Part shown: piece after piece, positions 1-7,037 of the stretch
Numbering within the stretch: position 1 is the stretch's first letter
Layout: each line of letters starts with the position of its first letter
Source: Actinomycetota bacterium
GTDB lineage: Bacteria > Actinomycetota > Acidimicrobiia > IMCC26256 > JACDBD01
Length of the DNA: 13,738 nt
Direction: 5' to 3'
Assembly (NCBI GenBank): GCA_013695115.1
Contig: JACDBD010000133.1
Coordinates: 1 to 13,738 of the forward strand
Program-made: the position numbers and the translations under genes
The notes under the pieces: model-generated
Seen by the model: only the letters and a program-made list of their open reading frames with translations
The model's database searches: none
What the model was told of the DNA's origin: nothing

Positions 1-1
1 C

Positions 2-877
2 GCCGAGCGACTTCAGAAGGAGGAGTACCACACGCGGCTCAAGGAGCTGCGGGAGCTCGTCGAAGCCGAGATCCGCCAGCGGCTCGTTGCCGACCGGGGG
101 GTCGAGGCGATGGCCCGAACCTTGCGCAAGCCGCTTCCCGAGGACATCGAGTTCATGCACGCGTCGCGCGAGGAGATGCTCGCGCTGCAGCAGGCGGTCT
201 ACCCCTTGACGCGCGCGATGGCGGCCCGCCTCGCGCAGCGTCGCCGTCGCCGTCACCGCGGCCACCTCGACTTCCGCAAGACCATCCGCGAGTCGCTGTC
301 GTACGGCGGCGTGCCCGCCGACCCCAAATTCAAGAACCCGCACCCGTCGAAGCCCGAGATCATGGTGGTCGCCGACATCTCCGGCTCGGTCGCCAGCTTC
401 GCCCGCTTCACGCTGCAGTTCGTCTACGCGATGGCGAGCCAGTTCTCGAAGGTGCGGTCGTGGGTGTTCATCGACGGCATCGACGAGGTCACCCGCTTCT
501 TCCAGGAGTCCGACGACATCGCCGAGGCGATCCAGCGGGTCAACACCGAGGCCGACGTCGTATGGGTGGACGGTCACTCCGACTACGGCCACGCGCTCGA
601 GGTGTTCCGCGAGCGCCACCTCACGGAGATCACGCCCAAGACGTCGATCATCCTCCTCGGCGACGCTCGCAACAACTACCACGCGTCCCAGAACGCAATC
701 GTCAAGGAGCTGGGCCAGCGCGCCCGGCGCGTCTACTGGCTCAACCCCGAGCCCCGCGGCTACTGGGACACCGGCGACTCGATCGTCTCCGACTACGGGA
801 TCTACTGCGACGGGGTGTTCGAATGTCGCAATCTGCGTCAGCTCGAGAGCTTCGTCTCCGCCATCGTCGAGGGCTGA
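2..877 (+). CDS. CoxE-like von Willebrand factor A domain protein, 5' end outside window
   Basis: The reading frame is open from base 2 with no stop, so the protein begins before the window. The ATG at 110 is probably an internal methionine. The visible 291 residues start with a charged helical stretch, followed by an Arg-rich segment and the conserved 'ESLSYGG' region that precedes the VWA domain in CoxE-type proteins. The metal-binding DxSxS motif reads DISGS (bases 374-388). The later loop reads HSDYGHAL, where the family usually has TDYG. A third acidic loop reads LGDARNN. CoxE-type VWA proteins usually work with a MoxR-type AAA ATPase in assembling or maturing metalloenzymes or other complexes. 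That partner would lie upstream and is not visible, so the role here is inference. The next gene follows within 5-46 bases on the same strand. There is no signal peptide in the visible part. Confidence 0.85.
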   Translation, partial: AERLQKEEYHTRLKELRELVEAEIRQRLVADRGVEAMARTLRKPLPEDIEFMHASREEMLALQQAVYPLTRAMAARLAQRRRRRHRGHLDFRKTIRESLSYGGVPADPKFKNPHPSKPEIMVVADISGSVASFARFTLQFVYAMASQFSKVRSWVFIDGIDEVTRFFQESDDIAEAIQRVNTEADVVWVDGHSDYGHALEVFRERHLTEITPKTSIILLGDARNNYHASQNAIVKELGQRARRVYWLNPEPRGYWDTGDSIVSDYGIYCDGVFECRNLRQLESFVSAIVEG

Positions 878-911
878 GCCGGTGCCCCCGCCCGGGAAAC
901 CGGGCGAACGG

Positions 912-917
912 TACGAT
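912..917 (+). promoter_or_regulatory. -10 element (TACGAT) for a leaderless kinase/cyclase transcript
   Basis: GG-TACGAT lies 6 bases before the GTG at 924, so transcription would begin at or very near the start codon. No convincing -35 hexamer is seen. The same GGTA-type element recurs before leuS and other genes in the window. Confidence 0.55.
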
Positions 918-923
918 TCGCCC

Positions 924-3900
924 GTGAACTGCGCGGCCTGCGGACACCAGAACCGGTCGGAGGCCCGGTTCTGCGACGGGTGCGGCGCGCGCCTCGAGAC
1001 GACGCCGCCGCCCGCCGCCCTGCCCGCGACCGTCGACGGCCGGTACGAGGTCCGCAGCCTCCTCGGCGAAGGCGCCCGCAAGCGCGTCTACCTCGCGCTC
1101 GACACGCGGCTGGACCGCGAGGTGGCGCTGGCGGTCGTGAAGACGGAGGGACTGGACGAGGCCGGGCGCTACCGGATCGAGCGAGAGGCCCGCGCCATGG
1201 CCCGCCTCGGCGATCACCCACACATCGTCACCGTGTTCGACGTCGGTGAAGTCGAGGGCGCGCCGCACATCGTGTCCCAGTACATGGCCGGGGGCTCGCT
1301 GGCCGAGCACCTGGCGGGGGCGGACGACCATCGCCTGTCGGCCGACGAGGCGCTCGGAATCGCCGAGCAGATCGCCCGGGCGCTCGAGCACGCGCACCGG
1401 CTCGGGATCGTCCACCGCGACGTCAAGCCGGCCAACGTCTGGCTCGCGAGCGACGGCACCGTGCAGCTGGGGGACTTCGGGCTGGCCGTCCCGATCGATG
1501 CGTCCCGCATCACGTCGGAGGGCATGGTGGTGGGCACCGTTGCCTACCTCGCGCCCGAGCAGGCGCTCGGACGGACGCCGGACGGCCGCGCCGACCTCTA
1601 CTCGCTCGGCGTGGTGCTGTACGAGATGCTCACCGGCCGCCCTCCGTTCCTCGGGGAAGACACGGTGGCCGTGATCTCGCAACACCTCAACACGGCCCCG
1701 GTCGCGCCCTCCTGGCACAACGCCGAGGTCCCGCCGGCGGTCGAGTCGCTCGTGATGCGGCTCCTGGCCAAGGACCCGGCCGAGCGGCCGGCGGACGCGG
1801 CCGAGGCCGGGGCGGAGATCGGGCGGATCCGTGAAGCGCCCGTCGAGCCCGCCACCATCCCCGCCGTCGACCCGGTCCGCCGGGCGGTCGGCGCCGCGGG
1901 GTGGGGCCACTTCGTCGGCCGCTCGGACGAGCTCGCCGAGCTGCGCGCCGCAATGGATGACACCCTGTCGGGCCGCAGCCGGCTGGTGATGGTCGTCGGC
2001 GAGCCCGGGATCGGCAAGACGCGTCTCTCGGAGGAGCTGGCCACCTACGCCGCGTTGCGCGGTGCGCAGATCTGTTGGGGTCGTTGCTACGAGGGCGAGC
2101 TCGGCGTGCCGTACCGTCCGTTCGTCGAGGCCCTGCGCGCCTACGTGCGGGAGCGACCCGATGACGAGCTGCGCGCCGAGCTGAGCACCGGCGCGCCCGA
2201 GGTCGCCACGCTCGTCTCCGACCTGCGCGAGCGTTTTCCCGATCTTCCCCTCTCACCGCCGTTGGAGGGCGACGCCGAGCGTCTGCGGCTCTTCGAGGGC
2301 GTGACGACGTTCCTGCACAACGCGACCGCGACCCAGCCCCTGGTGCTCCTGCTCGACGACCTCCATTGGGCCGACAAGCCCTCGTTGCTCCTCTTGCAGT
2401 ATCTGGCCCGCAACCTTGGCCGCGATCGTGTGCTGATCGTCGGCACGTACCGGGACGTCGAGCTCGACCGCACGCACCCCTTGGCCGACACGGTGGCCAC
2501 GCTGCGTCGGGAGCGGCTGTACCAACGCGTGCTGCTGCGGGGACTGCCGCGCGACGATGTGAAGTCCTTCATCGAGGCGATCGGCGAGCAGGAGACGCCC
2601 GACGAGTTCGCCGACGTCGTGCACCGCGAGACCGAGGGCAACCCCTTCTTCGTCGCCGAGGTCCTCCGGCACCTGGCCGAGACCGGCGCCCTCGAGCGGG
2701 TCGACGGGCGCTGGGTCGGCACGCCCGAGTCGGTGGCCGCCAACCTCCCCGAGGGTGTGCGCGAGGTGATCGGCCGGCGTCTCGACCACCTCTCCGAAGC
2801 GTGCAACCGGATGCTCACCGTCGCCAGCGCGATGTCGGGAGGCTTCACGGTTGACGTCGTGAGCGCGGTGACCGGCGACGGCGAGGATCGTACCCTCGAC
2901 CTCCTCGACGAGGCACTGGCGCGGCAGATCGTGCGTGAGCGACGCGACCAGAGCGGGGTGTACGAGTTCACGCACGCGTTGATCCGCCAGACCGTCTACG
3001 GGGAGCTGAGCACGCCCCGGCGCGTGCGGCTCCACCGCCAGATCGGCGAGGCCCTCGAGGACCGCTACGCCGACCACCTCGACGGCCATCTGCCCGAGCT
3101 CGCCCACCACTGGTTCCAGGCTGCGCCCGGCGGCGACGTCGACAAGGCCGTCGACTACGCGACCCGGGCCGGTGACGACGCGCGCACCCGGGCCGCCCAC
3201 GAGGAGGCGGCCCGCTCCTACGACATGGCGCTCCAGGCGCTCGACCTCGCCGACGGCGCCGACGCAGCGCGCCGGGCCGAGCTGCTCCTCGCCCTCGGCA
3301 ACGCCCGCAACCGGGCCGGCGAGGGCGCGGCGGCCGAGTCCGCGCTACTCGACGCGGCCGGCCTGGCCCGCCAGCTCGGCGAACCGGTCCTGCTCGGCCG
3401 GATCGCCGACACCTACGTCGAGCTGCGCTACACGCCCTCGGGAGCCGACGAGACCGCCGTCGAGCTGCTGGAGGAGGCGATCGCCGGCCTCGGCCCGGCC
3501 GACGACGGGCTGCGAGCCCGGCTGCTCTCGCGTCTCAGCTCGCAGTTCGTGTTCAGCAACTCGGACAAGTCCAGGGTCCTGGCCGAGGAGGCGGTTGCGG
3601 CGGGCCGGCGGGCCGACGACCCCGGCGCCCTCGCCATCGCGCTGTCGCGTTGGGCGTGGTTCGCGTACCGGGACGACCCCCACGACCGCGACCGCGAGCT
3701 GCAGGAGGAGCTCGACCGGCTGACCGTCGCCGCCGGCGATCTCGACCTGGCGTTCAACAACGCCAACATCCGCCTAGTGGAGGCGCTGGAGCTCGGCAAC
3801 CGGAGCGACTACGACGACCAGATCGAGCGCGTCACGGAGCTGGCGGAGGAGACCCGCGCGCCGTGGCACCGGAGCGTTGCTGTGCAGGCCCAGGCCGGGC

Positions 3901-5216
3901 GGGCCGTCCTCGAGGGCCGGTACGCCGACGCCGAGGGCTTCGCCGGCGACCTCCTGGCCAAGGTGCGCTCGCTCGGCGACCCGGCCATGGTCCAGTCGGT
4001 CGGCGTGATCATGTACCCGGCTTTGCGCGAGCAGGGACGGTTGGGCGACCTCGAGGGGCCCACGCGGCGCGCCGTCGCCGAGTTCCCGGCCACCGTCGCC
4101 TGGCGGGCGGGGCTGGCCCAGCTGGTGTGCGAGCTGGGCAAGCTCGACGCCGCTCGCGAACAGGTCGAGGTACTGGCCGAGGACGGGTTCCAGGCGCTCG
4201 CGGTGGAGGGGACCGGTCACTATGGGTTGGTCGGGACGGCCGAGGTCGTCGCCCGCCTCGACGAGCGAGCCCACGCCCAGCGCCTGCTCGATCTGATGCA
4301 ACCGGTCGCCGGGCTCGGGACGCACCTCGGGCCGTGGGCGTACCACGGTGCCGTGGACCGCTACCTCGGTCTGCTCGCCGCCACCCTCGATCGGCTCGAC
4401 GAGGCCGTCGCTCACTACGAGGCGGCGCTGGAGATCCATTCGCGCATGGGTGCCCGCCCGTGGCTGGCCCGCACTCGCTACGACCTCGCCCGGACACTGC
4501 TCGCGCGAGCCGGCCCCGGCGATCGCGAGCGCGCCGCCTCGGAGCTCAACCAAGCGCTCGACGCCGCCAACGAGATCGGCATGCCCCGCCTTCTCGAGCA
4601 GGCGCTGGCGGTCAAGCTCGAAGCCCAGGGCGTCTCGTCGTCGTCTTCGCAGGCATCGATCGACATCATCGCCGCCGCCGTGTCAGTCGAGCAGCCCGAC
4701 CTGCGCTCTCACGCCGCCGCCGACGGCCGCGTCGCGATCCTGTTCTCGGACATCGAGGGTTACACGGCCATGACCGAGCGCCTCGGAGACCGTCGGGTGC
4801 AGGAGGTCGTGAGGCGGCACAACGACATCGTCCGGGCGGCGGTCACCGAGCACGGCGGTACCGAGGTCAAGAACCAAGGCGACGGCTTCATGCTCGCGTT
4901 CGGTGATCCGGTCGCCGCGCTCGGCTGCGCCGTCGCCGTCCAGCAAGCTCTCGCCGCCCACTCCTTTGGCGACGACGTCGGACCGGTACGCGTCCGCATG
5001 GGCGTGCACGCCGGCGAGGTGATCCGCGAGGCGGACGACCTCTTCGGGCGCACCGTGATCGTTGCCGCCCGCGTCGCCGCAGCCGCATGCGGTGGCGAGA
5101 TCCTCGTTAGCGAGGCAGTGCGCGCCAGCGCGCCCGAGGCCGCGTTCGCCGAGCCTCGCATGGTGGAGCTCAAGGGACTCACCGGCCGGCACGCTGTCTA
5201 CGCGCTGCGGGTGTGA
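924..5216 (+). CDS. Zinc ribbon-Ser/Thr kinase-AAA ATPase-TPR-class III nucleotidyl cyclase multidomain protein
   Basis: This is a 1430-residue signalling protein with no visible membrane segment. Residues 3-20 hold a CxxC-x10-CxxC zinc ribbon. The kinase domain spans about 38-302, with a glycine loop (LGEGARKRV), a probable ATP-binding Lys73, HRD 164-166, Lys168, Asn171, DFG 184-186 and APE 210-212. An AAA/STAND-like ATPase follows, with Walker A GEPGIGKT (359-366) and Walker B LLLDDLHWAD (475-484). A long helical TPR-like region leads to a Ser-rich linker and the cyclase (about 1262-1430). Cyclase metal aspartates are Asp1276 (FSDIEGYT) and Asp1320 (GDGF), with substrate-type Lys1316 and a conserved AAR. 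All key residues are present, so both kinase and cyclase look active; the cyclic nucleotide is not certain. GTG 924 is preferred because the zinc ribbon then starts at residue 3 and a -10 element sits just upstream. GTG 882, 8 bases after a GAGGG, is the alternative. The 3' end overlaps the convergent ACT gene by 19 bases. Confidence 0.93.
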   Translation: MNCAACGHQNRSEARFCDGCGARLETTPPPAALPATVDGRYEVRSLLGEGARKRVYLALDTRLDREVALAVVKTEGLDEAGRYRIEREARAMARLGDHPHIVTVFDVGEVEGAPHIVSQYMAGGSLAEHLAGADDHRLSADEALGIAEQIARALEHAHRLGIVHRDVKPANVWLASDGTVQLGDFGLAVPIDASRITSEGMVVGTVAYLAPEQALGRTPDGRADLYSLGVVLYEMLTGRPPFLGEDTVAVISQHLNTAPVAPSWHNAEVPPAVESLVMRLLAKDPAERPADAAEAGAEIGRIREAPVEPATIPAVDPVRRAVGAAGWGHFVGRSDELAELRAAMDDTLSGRSRLVMVVGEPGIGKTRLSEELATYAALRGAQICWGRCYEGELGVPYRPFVEALRAYVRERPDDELRAELSTGAPEVATLVSDLRERFPDLPLSPPLEGDAERLRLFEGVTTFLHNATATQPLVLLLDDLHWADKPSLLLLQYLARNLGRDRVLIVGTYRDVELDRTHPLADTVATLRRERLYQRVLLRGLPRDDVKSFIEAIGEQETPDEFADVVHRETEGNPFFVAEVLRHLAETGALERVDGRWVGTPESVAANLPEGVREVIGRRLDHLSEACNRMLTVASAMSGGFTVDVVSAVTGDGEDRTLDLLDEALARQIVRERRDQSGVYEFTHALIRQTVYGELSTPRRVRLHRQIGEALEDRYADHLDGHLPELAHHWFQAAPGGDVDKAVDYATRAGDDARTRAAHEEAARSYDMALQALDLADGADAARRAELLLALGNARNRAGEGAAAESALLDAAGLARQLGEPVLLGRIADTYVELRYTPSGADETAVELLEEAIAGLGPADDGLRARLLSRLSSQFVFSNSDKSRVLAEEAVAAGRRADDPGALAIALSRWAWFAYRDDPHDRDRELQEELDRLTVAAGDLDLAFNNANIRLVEALELGNRSDYDDQIERVTELAEETRAPWHRSVAVQAQAGRAVLEGRYADAEGFAGDLLAKVRSLGDPAMVQSVGVIMYPALREQGRLGDLEGPTRRAVAEFPATVAWRAGLAQLVCELGKLDAAREQVEVLAEDGFQALAVEGTGHYGLVGTAEVVARLDERAHAQRLLDLMQPVAGLGTHLGPWAYHGAVDRYLGLLAATLDRLDEAVAHYEAALEIHSRMGARPWLARTRYDLARTLLARAGPGDRERAASELNQALDAANEIGMPRLLEQALAVKLEAQGVSSSSSQASIDIIAAAVSVEQPDLRSHAAADGRVAILFSDIEGYTAMTERLGDRRVQEVVRRHNDIVRAAVTEHGGTEVKNQGDGFMLAFGDPVAALGCAVAVQQALAAHSFGDDVGPVRVRMGVHAGEVIREADDLFGRTVIVAARVAAAACGGEILVSEAVRASAPEAAFAEPRMVELKGLTGRHAVYALRV

Positions 5217-5875
5217 CGTTCTCCTCGCCGCGGTCGCCTCATCGCCTCGAGCAGCGTCCAGGCCCGGTCGGCGATGCGCCCGAGGGCGATGAGCTGCGCC
5301 CGCTCCCGGCGGCGTAGCGGGTGGCCCTCCCGGCCCACCAGCAACAGCGCGTCGTGATCGGCCAGCGCGGCGACCGCGAGGTCCTCGGGGCCGGCGATCC
5401 CGTCGGCGACCATCGGTGGCGCGGCCGTGCCGGCGGCGAGGGCGGCCAGCTTGTCGGGCGCGGGCGCGTCGCCGTCGCGGGAGAGCGTCTCGCCGTGGTG
5501 GAGGAGCGCGACCCAGTCGGCGAGGAACTCCCGACGGAGGTGCGTGACGAGGACGTGGTGGAGGTCGTCGACGCCGATGGCGGAGCACAGCGCCGCGGCG
5601 GAGTCGAGCGCGTCGAGACGAGGGTCGGGGAAGTCGGTGACCGTGCGGACCTCCTCGACCTTGGCCCCGTCGACCTCCTCGATCTCCCGCACGACCATCG
5701 CCAGTACCTCATCACTCTCGAGCTCGACCGCGAATTCGTCGACGGCGACGCCGTCGCCGCGTTCCAATACGTCGAGGCCCACGATGTCGCCACGGATCGC
5801 GCCGATGCGGGACGCCACCGCGCCGAGGGCACCAGGACGGTCGGGGAGCCAGACCCGGATCAGGACGTGTATCAC
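5198..5875 (-). CDS. ACT-domain protein with a GAF-like C-terminal region
   Basis: A 225-residue soluble protein. Residues 1-78 form a clear ACT domain: the opening VLIRVWLPDRPGALG has the strand-then-ligand-loop pattern, and a second strand follows at DEFAVELES. ACT domains usually bind amino acids and regulate enzymes. Residues 80-215 are less clear; the end (DALLLVGREGHPLRRRERAQL...RIADRAW) resembles the last strands and helix of a GAF domain, which is only a resemblance. The start is GTG at 5875, chosen because the ACT strand begins at residue 2 and a TAGCCT -10 lies 7 bases upstream, suggesting a leaderless mRNA. The gene is divergent from nadD and convergent with the kinase-cyclase gene, overlapping it by 19 bases. 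It may be an amino-acid-sensing regulator; the target is unknown. Confidence 0.85.
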   Translation of the reverse strand: MIHVLIRVWLPDRPGALGAVASRIGAIRGDIVGLDVLERGDGVAVDEFAVELESDEVLAMVVREIEEVDGAKVEEVRTVTDFPDPRLDALDSAAALCSAIGVDDLHHVLVTHLRREFLADWVALLHHGETLSRDGDAPAPDKLAALAAGTAAPPMVADGIAGPEDLAVAALADHDALLLVGREGHPLRRRERAQLIALGRIADRAWTLLEAMRRPRRGERHTRSA

Positions 5876-5882
5876 CGGGCGC

Positions 5883-5888
5883 AGGCTA
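5883..5888 (-). promoter_or_regulatory. -10 element (TAGCCT) of the ACT-domain gene
   Basis: On the minus strand CG-TAGCCT is followed by 7 bases and then the GTG at 5875. It is half of a divergent promoter region shared with the nadD leader. Confidence 0.5.
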
Positions 5889-5928
5889 CGGCGTCGTTGT
5901 CTCGGGCGTGTTACCGGAACGTGAACCG

Positions 5929-5934
5929 TAGACT
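5929..5934 (+). promoter_or_regulatory. -10 element (TAGACT) of the nadD leader
   Basis: CG-TAGACT is followed by 6 bases and a GTG at 5941. This is the same layout as the other leaderless promoters here, but the GTG opens a 14-codon ORF, not nadD itself. Confidence 0.45.
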
Positions 5935-5940
5935 CACGCG

Positions 5941-5985
5941 GTGCAAGAGGCACGACCGATTCACAACGCATCGACGAGGCCATGA
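5941..5985 (+). other. Possible leader peptide ORF 1 upstream of nadD (14 codons plus stop)
   Basis: The ORF runs from GTG 5941 to TGA 5983-5985 and would encode VQEARPIHNASTRP with its GTG read as Met. Its stop overlaps the next ATG (5982) in an ATGA. Its only support is the -10 at 5929-5934 and the coupled layout; it is too short for coding statistics. Confidence 0.3.
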
Positions 5986-5992
5986 CGATGGA
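5975..5992 (+). repeat. 18-bp direct repeat, copy 1 (nadD leader)
   Basis: CGAGGCCATGACGATGGA occurs here and again exactly 53 bases downstream at 6028-6045. Allowing one mismatch the match runs to 22 bases (5975-5996). It carries the same ATG-ACG-ATG as the nadD start, so it could be a duplicated start region. Confidence 0.85.
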
Positions 5993-6038
5993 GCGCTCGC
6001 GGCGCAGGTATCCTGCGCCGCAGCGAGCGAGGCCATGA
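5982..6038 (+). other. Possible leader peptide ORF 2 upstream of nadD (18 codons plus stop)
   Basis: It runs from ATG 5982 to TGA 6036-6038 and would encode the basic peptide MTMERSRRRYPAPQRARP. Its stop overlaps the ATG at 6035 in an ATGA. Its codons run through the hairpin at 5994-6029, so a translating ribosome would melt that hairpin just before the nadD start. Translation is not shown. Confidence 0.3.
5994..6029 (+). promoter_or_regulatory. Strong hairpin in the nadD leader, with an internal TATCCT -10-like element
   Basis: GGCGCAGG (6001-6008), TAT loop and CCTGCGCC (6012-6019) form an 8-bp stem. It is extended by CGCTCGC (5994-6000) pairing with GCGAGCG (6023-6029) across a 3-base bulge. 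The 3' arm ends at the first base of the GAGG ribosome-binding sequence of nadD (6029-6032). No T-tract follows, so it is not a standard terminator. The loop region also reads GG-TATCCT (6009-6014), which could itself be a -10 element for a short leadered nadD mRNA. Confidence 0.6.
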
Positions 6039-6045
6039 CGATGGA
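6028..6045 (+). repeat. 18-bp direct repeat, copy 2 (nadD start)
   Basis: This is the second copy of the repeat at 5975-5992, covering both candidate nadD ATG codons (6035 and 6041). The copies flank the hairpin. Confidence 0.85.
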
Positions 6046-6622
6046 ACGCATCGGTTTGTTCGGTGGCACCTTCGATCCCGTGCACGTCGGCCACGTGGTC
6101 GCGGCGGTCGACACCCACGCTGCGCTCGACCTCGACCGCGTGCTCATGGTGGTGGCGGGCGATCCGTGGCAGAAGCGCGACCGTGTCGTCGCGGGCGCAA
6201 CCGACCGGCTCGCGCTGGTCGAGGCCGCCGTCGCTGACATCGAGGGCGTCGAGGCCTGCGCGCTGGAGGTCGAACGGGACGGACCGTCGGTCACGGCCGA
6301 CACCCTCGTAGCCCTGGCCGCGCCTGATCGGGAGCTGTTCCTCGTACTCGGCACCGACGCGGTCTCGAATATGCCGACCTGGCGGCGGCTCGAGGAGACG
6401 CGCCACCTGGCCACGCTCGCGATCGTCGAACGGGGCGGGGTGGGCGGCGTGGGCCCGCCCGGTGACGGCTGGCACGTCGAGCACGTCAAGATCCCGCAAC
6501 TCGACATTGCGTCGACCGATCTGCGCGACCGTCTCGGCGCCGGGCGACCGATCGACGGGCTGGTCCCGCCGGCGGCGGTGCGTGTGATCCGGGAACGCGG
6601 CCTCTACACTGACCGGCGATGA
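6041..6622 (+). CDS. nadD: Nicotinate-nucleotide adenylyltransferase
   Basis: NadD transfers AMP from ATP to nicotinate mononucleotide, giving deamido-NAD in the cytoplasmic NAD pathway. The product of 193 residues has the usual size. The nucleotidyltransferase motif GTFDPVHVGH lies at residues 9-18 and the second signature, ASTDLR (usually SSTxxR), near 157-162. The C-terminal pattern ending in RERGLY is typical of the family. ATG 6041 is chosen because GAGG (6029-6032) lies 8 bases upstream; ATG 6035, two codons earlier, is the alternative and overlaps leader ORF 2. The upstream leader holds mini-ORFs, a direct repeat and a hairpin. The stop TGA overlaps an ATG at 6619 that opens a short ORF leading into rsfS. 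The neighbouring rsfS is a common partner of nadD in bacteria. Confidence 0.95.
   Translation: MERIGLFGGTFDPVHVGHVVAAVDTHAALDLDRVLMVVAGDPWQKRDRVVAGATDRLALVEAAVADIEGVEACALEVERDGPSVTADTLVALAAPDRELFLVLGTDAVSNMPTWRRLEETRHLATLAIVERGGVGGVGPPGDGWHVEHVKIPQLDIASTDLRDRLGAGRPIDGLVPPAAVRVIRERGLYTDRR
6605..6610 (+). promoter_or_regulatory. Possible -10 element (TACACT) inside the nadD 3' end
   Basis: TACACT is followed by 8 bases and ATG 6619. It may give a leaderless transcript for the 8-codon ORF 6619-6645 and rsfS. It lies within coding sequence for 'LYTD', so it could be chance. Confidence 0.35.
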
Positions 6623-6645
6623 CGCCCGCCGGGACGACCGCTTGA
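6619..6645 (+). other. Possible 8-codon coupling ORF between nadD and rsfS
   Basis: ATG 6619 overlaps the nadD stop (ATGA). The ORF reads MTPAGTTA and ends in TGA 6643-6645, which overlaps the TTG start of rsfS (TTGA). It would hand ribosomes from nadD to rsfS. Translation is not shown. Confidence 0.3.
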
Positions 6646-7037
6646 CCAGCCCCCCGGTCGCGGGCGCCCCTGAGATGGATGGAAGGCGTCGGGCCGTCAT
6701 CGCCGCCGGTGCCGCGGCGGGCAAGAAGGCCGACGACGTGGTGGTCCTCGACGTCGGCGACATCATCTCCATCACCGACCTGTTCGTGATCGCCAGCGCG
6801 TCGAACACCCGGCTGGTGCGCACCGTCGTCGACGAGATCGAGCGCGTGCTGAAGGAGGAGGCGAGCGTCTCGCCCCGCGCCAGTGAGGGGCTCGACGACG
6901 CGTCGTGGGTGCTGCTCGACTATGGAGACATTGTCGTGCACGTCTTCCTGGCCGAGACCCGTGCCTATTACGACCTCGACCGGCTGTGGGCTGACGCGCC
7001 CCGCGTCGACTGGGAGCAGGCGGTCGCGGTCTCCTAG
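6642..7037 (+). CDS. rsfS: Ribosomal silencing factor RsfS
   Basis: RsfS (Iojap/DUF143 family) binds ribosomal protein uL14 on the large subunit and blocks subunit joining when nutrients are scarce. The product of 131 residues fits the family size. Family signatures are KKADDVVVLDV, ITDLFVIASASN, and near the C-terminus LLDYGDIVVHVF and AYYDLDRLWADAP. The start is taken as TTG 6642, which overlaps the stop of an 8-codon ORF; ATG 6675 would give a protein 11 residues shorter that still keeps the whole domain. The gene follows nadD by 19 bases on the same strand. Its stop TAG shares the palindrome CTAG (7034-7037) with the stop of the convergent hisF, leaving no room for a terminator between them. 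Confidence 0.94.
   Translation: MTSPPVAGAPEMDGRRRAVIAAGAAAGKKADDVVVLDVGDIISITDLFVIASASNTRLVRTVVDEIERVLKEEASVSPRASEGLDDASWVLLDYGDIVVHVFLAETRAYYDLDRLWADAPRVDWEQAVAVS

Noticed and set aside
741..1910. 389-codon minus-strand frame over the kinase region
   Set aside because: Low-complexity Arg/Gly/Val composition, antisense to clear kinase motifs.
4639..4665. TCG/TCC-rich short repeat
   Set aside because: It encodes a Ser run in the linker before the cyclase domain; ordinary low-complexity coding sequence.
5321..6040. Upstream extension of nadD in the same frame
   Set aside because: It is antisense to the ACT-domain gene, and NadD starts directly at its conserved MERIGLFGGTFDP.
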